A DNA stretch of 64,000 bases from Emydura subglobosa. Lineage: Eukaryota; Chordata; Testudines; Chelidae. The translations under genes were made by a program, and so were the position numbers. A model generated the notes under the pieces. That model was not told where the DNA came from. It searched no databases and was given only the letters and a program-made list of their open reading frames with translations. Location of the stretch: contig ML679956.1 in assembly GCA_007922225.1 (NCBI GenBank), positions 71,602,111 through 71,666,110 on the forward strand. Direction: 5' to 3'. Shown one piece after another: positions 1-11,450 of this stretch (within the stretch, counting starts at the first letter, position 1; each line of letters opens with the position of its first letter).

Positions 1-416
1 CCTGCTCTGCCCCCTTTCTGCTCTGACCCTGCCCGCAGCTGCAGCCCCAGCCACTGGCCTGTTCCTGGCCCCAGGGCTGCAGCTCCTGGCCCCAGACCCC
101 ACTCCTGCCTGCAGCCTACAGCCTGGGCCCCACTCCTGCCCGCAACCCCCACTGGGGCCCAGCTCCTGCCTGTGACCTGTGCCCCGTGCCTCAGGCCCCA
201 CTCCTGGCTGCAGCCTGAGCCCAGACCCCATTCCTGGCTGCAGCCCGGGCCCCAGTCCAGTTCACAGCCCAGGCTCCGGATCCCGCGGATGCAGCTCCGG
301 CCCACACCTCAGCCACAGCTCTGGCCCCACTCTCGGCCCAGGCTCCCGATTGCGGCTCCCGGGAGGGTACAGACCAGGTAAAGGGGCGCGTGACCCCAAA
401 AGTTTGGGCACCACTG
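1..416 (+). repeat. GC-rich tandem repeat ending in a hAT-like terminus
   Basis: The stretch is built from imperfect copies of a roughly 20-bp unit containing CCCCACTCCTG and GCTGCAGCC, so both open frames through it are Pro/Ser/Gly-rich and meaningless. It ends in TTTGGGCACCACTG, which resembles the terminal inverted repeat of hAT transposons (CAGTGGT...). The left end is outside the window, so this is probably the right part of a non-autonomous hAT element with an expanded GC-rich core. The class rests only on the terminal motif. Confidence 0.45.
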
Positions 417-430
417 CATTAAATTCTAGA

Positions 431-1380
431 ATGCTCCCATATTAGCATCTGCTTCCTGGACACCATGATCAGCTTCAACAATGGAGCCCTACAGACAACT
501 ATATACAAGAAACACACTGATCACCACACCTGCCTTCACAGTTCAGTAATGACCCCAAACACACCATGAAATCTGTTATCTACAGCCAGGCACTCAGATA
601 CCTGTACCACAGAATATGCTCTGAGGAGAAAGTCTGAGATACATACCTTAACACATTTAAAACTGCCTTCACCCAACAAGGACACTCCACCAGAAAAATA
701 GATCCCATCATGGAGTGGGCAACCCAAATACCCCAAGAGAACCGCTTCAATACAGAAATGAAACCACCTCCAACTATACACCTCTAGTTAACACCTACCA
801 CTCCACCCTGGAATCCGTAGGGGAATCAACAAGAACAACAACAACCCATACTTGATGGGGATCACATCCTGAAAGAAATCTTTCCTGAATGCCCCCTCTC
901 TCCCACAGCCTCTCCAAGCTCATCATCAGAAGTAAGCTCCCCACAGATCAGGACACACCAACCCAAATTAACACCAGACCCTGCCAGAATAACAGCTGCA
1001 AAACCTGTAGACATATCTCCACTGCTACCATGATCAACACCCCCCACAAGACACCTTTCCAGATCCATGGGCCCCACACATGCCTATCACAACGTGGTGT
1101 ACCTCATCCAGTACACTAAATGTCGCAATAACAACTATGTGGGTGAAACCAGACAATATCACTACGCTCTCGAATAACCTCATACAAAAAAATGATAAAA
1201 GACAAAAACTCCATATCACATGTGAGAGAACACTTCACAAAATGATCACTCCATATCTGACCTCTCAGTCCTCATCCTCAAGGGAAACCTACACAACACC
1301 TTCAAAAGATGAGCCTGTGAGCTTAAATTGATAACTTTGCTAGACACTGAAAATCATGGACTGAACAGAGACAGTAGATT
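431..1380 (+). mobile_element. Penelope-like retroelement fragment (RT C-terminal part and GIY-YIG endonuclease)
   Basis: Read on the plus strand in shifting frames, the stretch gives Penelope-like polymerase sequence: a segment reading [10 protein letters not shown] near 570-600, a KTCRHIST-type cysteine/histidine segment near 1000-1020, and a GIY-YIG endonuclease core at 1093-1155. Frame changes and stops break it several times, so it is dead. It stops near 1380, where an unrelated AT-rich repeat begins. A second copy of overlapping sequence occurs at 51.66-52.48 kb, which supports a dispersed family. Penelope-like elements combine an RT with a C-terminal GIY-YIG nuclease, as seen here. Confidence 0.8.
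1080..1170 (+). pseudogene. GIY-YIG endonuclease domain remnant
   Basis: One frame reads VVYLIQYTKC followed by NNNYVGETRQ. The VYLIQ and YVGET segments occupy the positions of the GIY and YIG motifs, separated by the usual short loop, and the cysteine in TKC is part of the CCHH knuckle typical of the Penelope version. The frame is lost upstream and just downstream, so no complete nuclease remains. Confidence 0.75.
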
Positions 1381-1382
1381 TA

Positions 1383-2080
1383 TGGTTTATTACTGGAGCT
1401 GTTAAACGATTACAAAAATGAATCATGATTAATTGCAAGACTTAAAAAAACTGCGGTTTTAATTGCACAGTTAAACTATAATAGAATATCATTTATTTAA
1501 ATATTTTTGGATGTTTTCTATATTTTCAAATATATTGATTTCAGTTACAACACAGAATACAAAATGTACAGTGCTCACTTTATATTATTTTTTATTAAAG
1601 ATATTTGCACTGTAAAAATATAAACAAAAATAATTTTTCAATTCACCTCATATGTATTATAGTGCAATTTCTTTATCGTAAAAGTGCAACTTACAAAGGT
1701 AGAATTAAGGGGCATATGAATGTTTTGCATATCTGGCACATAAATACCTTGCAGTGCCAGCTACAAAAGTGCCATGGAAACGTTTGTTCTCACTTTCAGG
1801 TGACATTGTAAATAAGAAGCAAGCAACATTATCTCCTGTAAATGTAAACAAACTTGTTTGTCTTAGAGATTGGCTGAACAAGAAGTAAGACTGAGTGGAC
1901 TTGTAGGCTCTAAAGTTTAACATTGTTTTGTTTCTGCATGAAACTATGTAACAAAAAATATATACATTTGTAAGTTCATCAGTAATCTCCCTGGGGAGTC
2001 CAAAGGACCCGGGAAGCTGAGTAGCAGATATGGCCTCCTCAGCCACCCAAGAAACTGCATGGCACTTATAAATAAGTAAG
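1383..2080. repeat. AT-rich dispersed repeat, class unresolved
   Basis: Very AT-rich DNA that starts with ATTAAT/AATTGC-type motifs near 1420-1465. I recognise it as a common interspersed sequence of turtle- and crocodile-like genomes but cannot assign its transposon class from the sequence. No coding potential is visible; the open frames on both strands are short and lack any domain. It abuts the Penelope fragment on the left and a TIR-bearing element on the right. Confidence 0.4.
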
Positions 2081-2084
2081 AACT

Positions 2085-2690
2085 TCTGGCAGAAGCCCAC
2101 TCGTAGAGCCCTGCATGGATACACGAATGTGGATTCGCATCCAATCCCCATCCACCCCAATCAGCTTATCTCCAACCACCATCTGCAGTGTAGTCATCTG
2201 TACCCACATGCACCTGCAGCTCTGGGGCCCCCAATCAGCTGTGGAGGCCATCCTTGCTGTAGCCTTCTTTGCTGATCGGGGACAGCCCCTCCAGGCAGCT
2301 GCCCAACAGCTGATCGGCGTTAAGGGAAGCCGCACAGAACAGCTGATTGATTGGCAGCCTGCAGGGGAACCCTCCAACCCCCTCCCGAGAGCTATTCTGC
2401 AAGACTTCCCTGCCCGCCGCCAATCAGCTGTTCCGTGGGGGCTCCCCTGCCGGCAGCCAATCTGGGAATCCAATGGAACAGCTGATCGGCGGCTGGCTCC
2501 CACCCCCAGATCTCAAAGGCGGGGAAGCAGTCTCAAAAGCTATGCGCTGCAGAGAGCTGCTGCCACACCTTTAAGATCCCCATCCAATCCATCCTCTGCT
2601 AAAAAATGATCCGTGGATATCCACATCTACATCTGTGGATATAAAGCAGATATCCATGGATTGGCCGGGCTCTGCCCACTTGGACCTCCG
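2085..2690. mobile_element. Putative non-autonomous DNA transposon with internal CAGCTGATCGG repeats
   Basis: The left end carries AGAGCCCTGC (about 2106) and the right end GGGCTCTGCC (about 2667), which are near-complementary. Inside, the motif CAATCAGCTG/CAGCTGATCGG recurs at about 2235, 2308, 2340, 2424 and 2479. No transposase is visible. Boundaries and superfamily are uncertain because no clear target duplication was found. Confidence 0.4.
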
Positions 2691-2820
2691 CCATCCCTTT
2701 CTAGGGGAGCCATTGACTGTTCTGCCCTGGGGCCTGAAATAGCTGTCAATGGGCCAGCAGTCAGTGGTATGGGACACTCTGAGCATAGGGCTGTGTCCTT
2801 GACCATCTTGACTAGCTAAT

Positions 2821-3400
2821 TCTTTTTTTAACCCAGTTATAGTTCTGGTCTTCACAACATCCCATGGTGACAAGTTCCAAAGGTTGACTGTGCGTTACGT
2901 GAAGTACTACTTCCTTTGGTTTCTTTTAAAACTGCTGCCTATTAAACTCATCAAATGACCCTTAGTTCTTGTGTTATGTGAAGGGGTAAATAACACTTCC
3001 CTATTCACTTCCTCCACACCATTCATGATTTTATAGACCTCTGTCATATCCCCCTTAGACATCTCTTTTCTAAACTGAACAATCCCTTTTAATCTCTCCT
3101 CCTATGGAAGCTGTTCCATACCCCTGATCATTTTTGTTGTCCTTCTCTGTACTTCCTCCAATTCTAATATATTGTTTTTGAGATGAGGGGACCAGAACTG
3201 CATGCAGTATTGAAGGTCTGGGCGTACCATGGATTTATATAGCGGCATTATGATATTTTATGTTTTATTATAACCGTTTCCTAACGGTGCCCCACATTCC
3301 ATTAGCTTTTTTTGACTACCACTGCACCTTGTCTATGTTTTCAGAGAATAATCCACAATGACTTAAGGTCTCTTTCTTTAAATTGCCGTTGCATTAATTC
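2821..3400 (-). mobile_element. CR1 LINE 3' part, antisense
   Basis: The plus strand reads as the reverse complement of a CR1 ORF2 end and 3' UTR. Segments such as CATTTTTGTTGTCCTTCTCTG and AGAACTGCATGCAGTATTGA correspond to the region seen again in the CR1 copies at 26.9-27.8 and 50.0-50.9 kb. It is diverged and broken by stops, hence an old copy. Confidence 0.7.
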
Positions 3401-3860
3401 AAATGTCTGTTTTAACCAGAATTGGATAAAGCCTAAAAAAATGGGGGGGAGGGAATCATAACCTTTACGCACCTTCAAAACTTCAAGCAGTGTCCCTCCC
3501 TCTCGTCATTAATATTCCCCTCGCTCAACTTCTGCTGAGCTATTATTCGGTGCTTTGTTTGGTCGCCTCTCGTCTCGTTTGGGTTGTCAGCTCTTGAGGG
3601 CAGGGGAAGTGTCTTTTGTCTCTGTTTGTAAAGCAGCTGGTGATGTTGCTGTGTAAGTGTTTGGTCATAACAGTAATAGCCCTACATCTTAGTAGAAATC
3701 TGAAATGGAGTAGCAGCCTTCTGTGACTGAACCTCCATTCTGTGCCAGGCTTTTGGGGTGCTGAAGAGTGGTATAGTGCAGCCTCCTTCCAAGGCTGCTG
3801 TCATACCTGGGGGTCCCATGTTTACTGATCAACCATAGGGGGGGGTCTATTGTTCAGTGA
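3401..3860. other. Gene-free stretch with part of an old interspersed repeat
   Basis: No open frame with a recognisable domain. A segment at about 3580-3640 (TCAGCTCTTGAGGGCAGGGG and the following TGTCTTTTGTCTC) resembles a dispersed repeat also present near 28.35, 29.43 and 58.74 kb. Confidence 0.4.
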
Positions 3861-4290
3861 TTAGGGCAGAGAACCAAGAGTCAGGACTTGTGAGTATTTA
3901 CCTTGGTTTGGACACTGACTTCAGGCATGATGCTGGACAAGACACTTAAGGTCAGCGACTGGATTACCCTTGCATGGGTGCACAAAGGGAGAATAGAGAA
4001 CAAGGAGTTCCCCCACCCTCTGTGCTCTCCTGAGGTGCAATGCTTCCTGCCATTCCCCAAGAGGAGGGATGGTTCCACACCAGCTTCAATGCAAGCCTGT
4101 GCTTTCATGGCACAATCCAGCCCTTGCCCCACCTTGTGCCTCAGTTTCCCCCTCTCTTATAACAGTGTTAATACCCATTGCAGAGATAATATTGATGATA
4201 TATTGTAATGATTTTCGTATTTAGCACAAGGATGTTGTAAGAATTAATATCTGTAAAGAACTCTGGGCAAGGTTTTATCATCACCAGTGG
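3861..4290 (+). repeat. MIR-type SINE, split by unrelated sequence
   Basis: The left part (3861-3955) resembles the MIR tRNA-derived head and the right part (about 4133-4290) carries the typical GCCTCAGTTTCCCC core followed by an AATAC...GTAAAG tail. About 180 bp of non-MIR sequence lies between them, suggesting a later insertion or a heavily diverged middle. Confidence 0.5.
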
Positions 4291-6169
4291 AGCTACAGGG
4301 ATGTAACTTCTAGCATGTACAAAGCTAATTTGATGTAACTCCACCTTGTTAATTCAGGTATTTCATACATCAACCTACTATTCTTGTATACGTTACCCTT
4401 TAGCTAGAGTTGCTCTTTCAAAACAGCCATGCAGAGGTATCTAGTGTTTACAGTTCAGTCATGGAACTTGCCGCCACATATCTAGTTAAAAGCTTTTTAA
4501 GGCACCCTAAACCAATGTTTATAAGTGACTGTGCATTAGGTACCATGATTCCCTCACACAATAGTAGTTAATGTGCTTACTGAACTGCTTGGTATGGTAA
4601 TGGTTTACTAAAGCAAGGGGGAACCTAACAATGCCTGTCTTATTACATTCATAATAAGTGCAAGTGTGTATTGGCAAGCAGAATGCTTGACCTTGTTTCA
4701 GTACAAAATTTGCATGCTGTTCTTCATTGATGGAAACAGTTTCAAGCTATTGAAAGGAATTTACTCCCTCAAATTGTGGATGATTATTTCAACAAATGAC
4801 ATGGCTGTTTGCTGTGTAGCCAGCAAAGCCAGAAATGCACTTTGTCTCCTGGGATCTCTCGTATCATGTGTGCTTTGGTTGTTCTTGAGAAAATAATAAG
4901 ACAAGGACCATACAGAGCAGCAAAGAGCCTTGGTTTAAAATCCTCCAACTAGTGTGCTGTTCTAACAATCAGCTCAGCAAAACCTTTTCAAAACATAAGC
5001 CAAATGCAAGTCTATACAATGCCAAATAGGTCTGCACCAATTATTCTGTATAATATTGAGTATCTCCAGTCATTCATTGCTCTCCATGCTCATACACTCA
5101 TTTTAAATTCATCTTTGAGGTCACTTTGAATCGAAGTAGCCAAATGCCTGGTTTTAACAGGTGCATTCTGGTTCATAGAGTACGTTTATTGAATCCAAAT
5201 TTTGCTCTCACTTTGCTCTGCCAATAGTTTCCCCTTATCCCATCTCCACCTCCTCCCAGTTACCAGAAACATTACATTCTCCTCCTAGTTGCTTCACTGA
5301 AAATGCTTCCATCGGTTTAAGGTGTTAGTATAATAGAGCTTGTTCCTGAGACTGTTTTGTACTTCTTCCTGTATGTTCAATTTTGCAGCTAGAGTTCATT
5401 TTTCCTGTCTTGAGTGCACCAGTTGGAAGTAGATTAATCCTGGATGAAAAAAGTAGCCTTATTCTTCTCTTCAAACCTGTTATTAGATGCAAAATAAATA
5501 AATACAATCAAGATCTTCTTTGGTATCATTCACCCGAACTGTCCTTAAATATAGAGTTTTGATTTTGCATTGGAATAAGAATATCTTTTATATTACTTTG
5601 TCTTCTAATAAATCCATAAAGGACACTCTACATTTATCCCAGCATGTTTTTAGCCACTTGGGTATAATTGTCTTTTTGGAACAACTTCCCATTGTGGGAT
5701 AGAGATGCTTCTCCAGAGCTATTTTCAACAAAGAGGTATTCTTTGTTATGAAATGTTTTCTGGACAGGTGAATGGCTTGGGGAAGGGTGGGGATGATAAT
5801 GGGCTATGAAGCTTCTCACCTCTTGGTCACTTGTATGAATCAAACACTGGCAGCGATTGAAGTTGTTGCTCTTTGATGGCCTATGTGCAATGAGTTTGAC
5901 GGCCTTATTCCAGTTCGTAGTGGGCAAGTGTGTACACAGCAATTGTCACTTCTTTTGTAGTCTCTGTAGAGAGGCCAAAGATTGAATGTCCCTGGGGACT
6001 GAACTATCATCATCTCACTCCCCAGGGATCGCCCCCCCAATGAAAAATATTAGTGGGACAAGGTATGGGAAGCATGTACTGCTGCTGCTCAGATGTATGT
6101 TACATAAATTAAATTAGGTCTGCACTTTCCATGGCCATGAGTGTGCCTCCTTTTATAACCCTCTGAAAC
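4291..6169. other. Gene-free intergenic stretch, no recognised element
   Basis: Both strands were read for exons, repeats and RNA genes. The open frames here have no recognisable motifs and no splice-consistent structure. I see nothing that can be assigned. Confidence 0.5.
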
Positions 6170-6199
6170 GAAAAGAAAAGAAAAGAAAAGAAAAGAAAA
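6170..6199. repeat. (GAAAA)n microsatellite
   Basis: Six tandem copies of a five-base unit, essentially perfect. Confidence 0.95.
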
Positions 6200-6364
6200 C
6201 ATTTTCCAATAGCAAACTCAGAAGGCAGATAAAACTATTTAGAGGGGGACAAGAAATACAGCTAGGAATAGCAGGATGAAGCAGAACAAAGATAATTTTA
6301 ATCTCACCATCTGGAAATAAGTAGTGGGAGGAGATATTCTTGTTATCCACATAAATGTCCAATC

Positions 6365-6512
6365 TAGGGTGATCACATTTACAGAGGCAGTCCCGATATT
6401 CAGGGCTTTGTCTTATATAGGCACCTATTACCCCGCGCCTAGCCCGCGCCCCCCCCCCCACACACACACTCTCCCTGTCCTGACTTTTCACACTTGCTAT
6501 CTGGTCACCCTA
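6365..6512. mobile_element. 148-bp hAT-type MITE with perfect 8-bp target duplication
   Basis: The element begins TAGGGTGATCACAT and ends ATCTGGTCACCCTA, a matched pair of terminal inverted repeats. It is flanked by the identical octamer GTCCAATC at 6357-6364 and 6513-6520. An 8-bp target duplication is the signature of the hAT superfamily. It is too short to code for a transposase. A C11 run and a CA run lie inside it, near 6449-6469. Confidence 0.85.
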
Positions 6513-6612
6513 GTCCAATCCCTCTTAAATCTTACTATAGTCTGCCTTGCATACAGAGGACTGAACTAGAAGACCTCTCAAGGTCCCTTCCAGTCCTACG
6601 AACCTATAAATT
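6513..6612 (+). mobile_element. CR1 LINE 3' terminus
   Basis: The plus strand reads GACTGAACTAGAAGACCTC followed by AAGGTCCCTTCCAGTCCTAC, the sense version of the CR1 3' end whose reverse complement appears at 50.04 and 59.21 kb. The 5' side is cut off by the adjoining MITE or by ordinary CR1 5' truncation. Confidence 0.7.
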
Positions 6613-7661
6613 GAAGCCAAGAAAGGTAAGAGAGTCTTCCACCTCCAAACATGCTAACAGGGTAGTGCTCTTAAGATAACAGATTACGATGATGTGATTT
6701 TAGAGTAATAATAGCATGATGGTGCTGGGCGACTGTGTCTCGTTCCGTACTGCTCTTCTGCAAAGACAGCTCATTACAAAAATGCTATTTCGATAGTTAA
6801 CACCCTTTCCTCCCCACTAATGAACTCCTATTTCATTGATTGCTGGTTACAAAAAATAGGTCCGTTTCAGTGTATATAAAATCTAGGAAGGACTAGAATC
6901 AGACAGATAGTAGGAGAAGGAACCCAAGTATTTTGTATAAAGCAGAAGGAGGAACTACCTGTAACTGAAGTCCTCTAAGTAAGAGAACTTAGGAATGTTT
7001 CAAACAGGGATGGGCAATCTAACTATAAAAAGACTTTCTGTGGGATTATGCAGAAAAGAGTAAATTATCCCAGAACCAAGTTTTTACATTTTGTTGGGGC
7101 TGTCTTTGTGCTGCTTTGCCTTTTGAATAGAGGATCAGCATTCTGTATTTTACCAACCACAACACGAGTCAGCATTCACTTCGGAGCGAAGCTCCCTGGA
7201 CCTTGAAATAGGTTGCAGGGATCCCTGTCCGCAGGAAAAGCCCTGCCCGCTGACAAAAAGCCAGAGGAGAGCCAAAGGGAGCACGTAGGCGTCACAGACA
7301 AGGCCTCTGTGCGGATGGCCGTAGTTCCTCTAGCAGATTCACAAAATCCATCAGAATCTCAAGGGATCTTGGGGCCTTACACCTGAGCCCCTTCATTCTT
7401 CAGGGGTAGGAATCTGCGGTGGCTGCCAAACCTTGCAATTTAACAGGCAATTTAAGAGAAAAGCCACAAGAAACCTCAGCGTTTTCCTCCCGTCGGCAGT
7501 GTCCTGAAGTTGCTTGGATTCTTGGAGAATACAGCAGAAAAAGGGAGAGAAGTGTTCACATCTTCCTATCGGTGGGTCCCAAAAAACCCCAACCAAACAA
7601 AAAAAACCCAGAACACACCATCACGCTGACATCATGGCACATCAGAAGCTAATGGCTAAAG
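6613..7661. other. Gene-free stretch left of the LTR retrotransposon
   Basis: No domain-bearing frame, RNA gene or clear repeat is seen. The sequence runs straight into the 5' LTR at 7662. No convincing short direct repeat pairs with the far flank at 14955. Confidence 0.5.
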
Positions 7662-8641
7662 TGTGAAGTCATAATATTACTGGTACCAATATTATAGAAT
7701 TGCAGTAAATACCATATAGGATATGCCATGCAAGGTACCCTGGAAAAAGTCATGATTCGCTAAGATTGATTAGCATTTATCTGTTTGTATCACTCTTGTA
7801 TTATAAATTCTAAATATGTCTGGTATATTTGTATTTCAAACTTGTGCTGTGTCTCTGGGTGACACCCCCAGACAGGATGGCAGTCGCACGAAGCTTAATG
7901 GCCTCTGCGGGGACTCTGCGGCTTTTCCATGCCATGTGCTGTGTGACTGCATTTGGGATAAGCCTCTTAGCAAAAGGACATAAAAAGCAGCTGCATCATT
8001 CCCACCTTGTCATCACTCCTGCTTCCTACCTCTGGATCAACTCATGTACAACTGAAGTTGTGAAACAAAGGACTGAGACCCATCCAGGCACTGAATGTAT
8101 AACAGAGGGACTGTACAAGCCTGCAAACTCCACTGTTCCGCTAAGAATCTGATATATATGGACTTTGAAGTCATGTATGTATCTGATTGCTTTAATCATT
8201 TAACATCTCTCTTCTTATTTGTTTCTTTCCTTTATAATAAACCTTTAGTTTAGTTACTAAAGGATTGGCTGGCAGTGTGGTATTTTGGGTAAGATCCAAA
8301 CTTACATTGGTCTGGTAATGTGGCTGATCTTGTGAGGACCAGGAGAACATTTTTGGTAAAGGGAATAGAGTTTTAATATCTTATCTCTTTACTGCTAATT
8401 GTGCACCAGAGACTAGTTGCTAATTGTGCACCAGAGACTGAAATGCAATAAAGGGGGCTGTGTAACTTCTTGTTTTTAGCTTCTTGATAACCAGTGCGGG
8501 GGATCAGAAGCACAGTTTGTGACTGGTTGGTGAATCTAATTGGCGTATTAGCCTCCAGTTGGGGAGAATCTGCTCTCCTTTTGCAGCCTGCCCTGACCTT
8601 GATATTTTCGGTTGAGCTACGGTAGGCACGCACAGGTCACA
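7662..8641 (+). repeat. 5' LTR of the Gmr1-like element
   Basis: Starts TGTGAAGTCATA and ends at GGTCACA. Blocks such as ATATGCCATGCAAGGTACC and CAAACTTGTGCTGTGTCTC recur in the 3' LTR. A polyadenylation signal AATAAA lies at 8236-8241. A 24-bp unit (GCTAATTGTGCACCAGAGAC...) is tandemly duplicated at about 8395-8441 but single in the 3' LTR. The next bases, TTGGCATAG, are the position of the primer-binding site; the matching tRNA was not identified. Confidence 0.85.
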
Positions 8642-8759
8642 TTGGCATAGTCATAGCAGGATTCACAGAACCAGATCATTTGGGTTTTGGATCAGAACCC
8701 CACGCTATTCCAAATTTTAAATTTGATACTGAGAGTGTTAACGGTTAAAGTTATTCACA

Positions 8760-9974
8760 ATGAGTGATCCGCGATCATATGAGGATATAAGCGTGAAACA
8801 ATTATGTAAAGAAAGAAAAATAAGCCTTAAGGGCGTTATATCTCAGAGCAGAGAATGAGAGATTTGCTCATGGACAACAATGACCAGAGAGAAGGGGCTC
8901 CACTCTCACCTGCCCCAGATGCAGCTGCTGAAGCAGAAGCAGTGAGAATGCGAGCAGTGAAAAATGAGCAACAGTTTGAACATGAACCAAAAATGGCAGA
9001 TCTTCGATGGCAGGAAAACCAAAAGATAGCTGATGGCAAGAGACGTGGATGAGAGAGCCCATCAAAGGTGGATAGAACTGCTGGCTGCCGAGCAAAGGGC
9101 TCATCAAAGACAGATGGAAGCAGCCAGAATCCAGCTCCAGGTCCTGAAAGAGAAAAAAAGTCTGTCACCACCTGAAAGTTCTCCTCTCACCATCAAAGAT
9201 TTGGAAAGGATTTGTCACATTTACAAAGATGATAAAGATGTTGAGGAATTTCTGTCTACATTTGAAAGACTCTGTGACATTCATCAAATTCCTGATGAAA
9301 GAAAAATGCCTGTTCTCCTTGCCAGATTGACTGGAAGGGCCAGGAATGTATTTAATGAAATGGAATTAAATTATGTAAAGTTTAAAGAAACTGTATTGCA
9401 AAGGTTTAAAATTACTCCTGAGTCTTATAGGCTGAAATTAGAAATGTTAAGCTATCTGATAATGCTACCTATGTTGAAACTGCTCAGCAACTGTTTGGGT
9501 ATATGAAAAAGTGGATTAAGGCTTGTAATAGTTATGGTAAAGTTATTGATTTATTTGCTTGGGAACAGCTCTTGGAAATAGCTCCTGTCCATATCAGGGC
9601 AGCAGTGCTTGATAAAAACTCTGATTTTTTTGGAAGCTGTACAAATTGCTGATGCTTTCACAGAGAATGGGAACCATGAAAGGCATATGACTCAAAGGAA
9701 AAGCAACCCCTATTCATCACAGGTTAAGAAGGCGGATGGGTTGAAGAATAAGATTAGCCCCAACCTGGCAAGGAAATCCTATACAAACCCAGAATTTATA
9801 AACTCTCAACTTGAAGGAAAACCTGTTACATGCCATCTGTGTGGATTCATTGGCCATATAAAGCCGAATTGTCCAAATCATAGGAACAAAAACGCCCAAA
9901 GACCAGCAACGTCCCAGTCCACAATCAATTCGAATGAGGTTATTTTAAGTAGAGACTGGCCATATAGATGCTAA
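8760..9974 (+). pseudogene. gag remnant of the Gmr1-like element
   Basis: An ATG at 8760 opens a short frame (33 codons, starting MSDPRSYED) that ends at 8858. The protein then continues in other frames through 8855-9052, 9033-9506 and 9609-9974. The middle part (FLSTFERLCDIHQIPDE, then LLARLTGRARNVFNEM) is the capsid region related to the SCAN domain of vertebrate zinc-finger proteins. A CX2CX4HX4C zinc knuckle (CHLCGFIGHIKPNC) sits at 9831-9872. Gag packages the element RNA. At least three frame shifts show it cannot make a full protein. Confidence 0.8.
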
Positions 9975-10134
9975 CACTGCCACCTTGTGTATATACAAGA
10001 ACACTGCAGGTGTTAATGCAACCACTTTAGTAATCCCCAGTGAGAGGGATGAGTGTAGCCTCACTAATTAGGTTAGGATTGAGACGTGGAGGGGCAATGA
10101 GAAGTTCATAGAGAGTGCCAGGATCGGTGGGATT

Positions 10135-10695
10135 ATGTGTACTGGATGGAGAGATTCCGCCTCGGACATTACCTTAGTTACAAACGAATTGGTCCAGGGG
10201 GAGGATTATTTGCCAGATCAAAGCATGAACCTGGCGGCACTTTCTGAGTATGTGGTAAAGGTGCCCTTAGCAAAGATCTACTTAGCATGGGAAGATTTTA
10301 GGAGTGCCATGGTGATTGGAGTGAGAGAGCTCCTCCCAGTGGATGTTTTAATTGGGAATGATATTGTACTTATGAATAAGAGTATCAATGTCATAACCAG
10401 ATCACAAAGGAAATATGGCCCTGATATGGATACCTCATCTTGTCTGATTTCTGAGGATTTCTCTCAACTGGTGCCAGTTGAGGCTGGGTTGGATGTGCCT
10501 AAAGTGGCTCTGAATTTAAGTGAAGTTCAGAAGGAGTCTGTTAGGGCCCAACAAGAGAGCGTTTCATTAGAAAGAGCCAGAATTGATGCTCAAAACCAAG
10601 CCCCAGCAGGGGAAGGAACAGGCATGTTTTTCATGCAAGGTGGCTTACTATACAGAGAATCTTTTTCCTACAGGGAAAAAGCAGCCTCATGGTAG
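10135..10695 (+). pseudogene. Retropepsin-like protease region of the Gmr1-like element
   Basis: The frame contains RDSASDITLV, which occupies the place of the retropepsin active-site loop (Asp-Ser/Thr-Gly in active enzymes; here the Gly is replaced by Ala). About 70 residues on comes VDVLIGNDI, matching the LLG-D motif near the protease C-terminus. The frame runs on to 10695 as a linker of Glu/Gln-rich sequence before integrase. The altered active site and the frame breaks either side mark it as dead. Confidence 0.65.
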
Positions 10696-10699
10696 GAAG

Positions 10700-11450
10700 T
10701 GCAAGCAGCCTGTGGTACCTGAGGGATATAGAAATGAGTTGTTAAAGTTGGCTCATGATGGTCCCTTTGCAGGACATCTGAGCATAGAAAAACTTGTGAC
10801 AGGCTGAAGCAAAACTTCTGTTGGCCTTACATGTGTGACACAGTGAGGGCGTTTTGCAGAAGCTGTCATTTGAGTCAGAAGCGCAAGAGTGTTAAGAGTC
10901 CGAAGAAGGTACCCCTACAGCTTCTACCCATTATCAGGGAGGCAGTTGTAAAAGTGTCTATGGATATTGTGGGACCACTCCTTAAACCTTCCAGGAATAG
11001 GAAGAAGTATATTCTGGTACTGATGGATTTTGCCACCAGATACCCTGCGGCTGTAGCTTTATCTAATGTTGAGGCAGAGAGAGTGGCCACAGTTTTGTTT
11101 ACTATTTTTAACAGACTGAGTTTTCCCAAGGAAATCTTGTCAGATCGTGGTGCCAATTTTATGTCAATTGTATTTAAGCAGTTAAGGAGATATGTGGAGT
11201 AAGGCATCTAAAAGCTGCCCCTTACCATCCAGAGACCCATGGTTTGGTAGAAAGGTTTAATGGAACGTTGAAGGCCATGCTAAAGATGTACGTGGGCAGA
11301 CGTCAGAATGACAGGATGTCTTGTTGCCATATTTACTGTATGCATATAGGAGTGTACCCCAAGAATCTACAGGGTTTGCTCCCTTTGTGCTGCTTTATGG
11401 GAGGCAGGTCAGGGGACCCCTGGATCTGATTCGTGATTCTTAGGAGGGCA
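10700..11450 (+). pseudogene. Integrase zinc-binding and catalytic core of the Gmr1-like element
   Basis: An HHCC zinc-binding module is visible as HDGPFAGH near 10752 and CRSCH near 10853. The catalytic triad follows: Asp in MDIVGP (10963), Asp in SDRGANF (11143) and Glu in VERFNGT (11250). The last two are 107 bases apart, one base short of DD35E spacing, which is where the frame breaks near 11200. The C-terminal GPF module is displaced to 12234-12480 by the inserted solo LTR. Confidence 0.85.

Noticed and set aside
172..445. Two overlapping Pro/Ser-rich open frames
   Set aside because: They run through a GC-rich tandem repeat ending in a hAT-like terminus; composition alone keeps them open.
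1705..2609. Open frames of 145-164 codons on both strands
   Set aside because: They overlap one another, lie in dispersed repeat and TIR-element DNA, and have no domain or splice structure.
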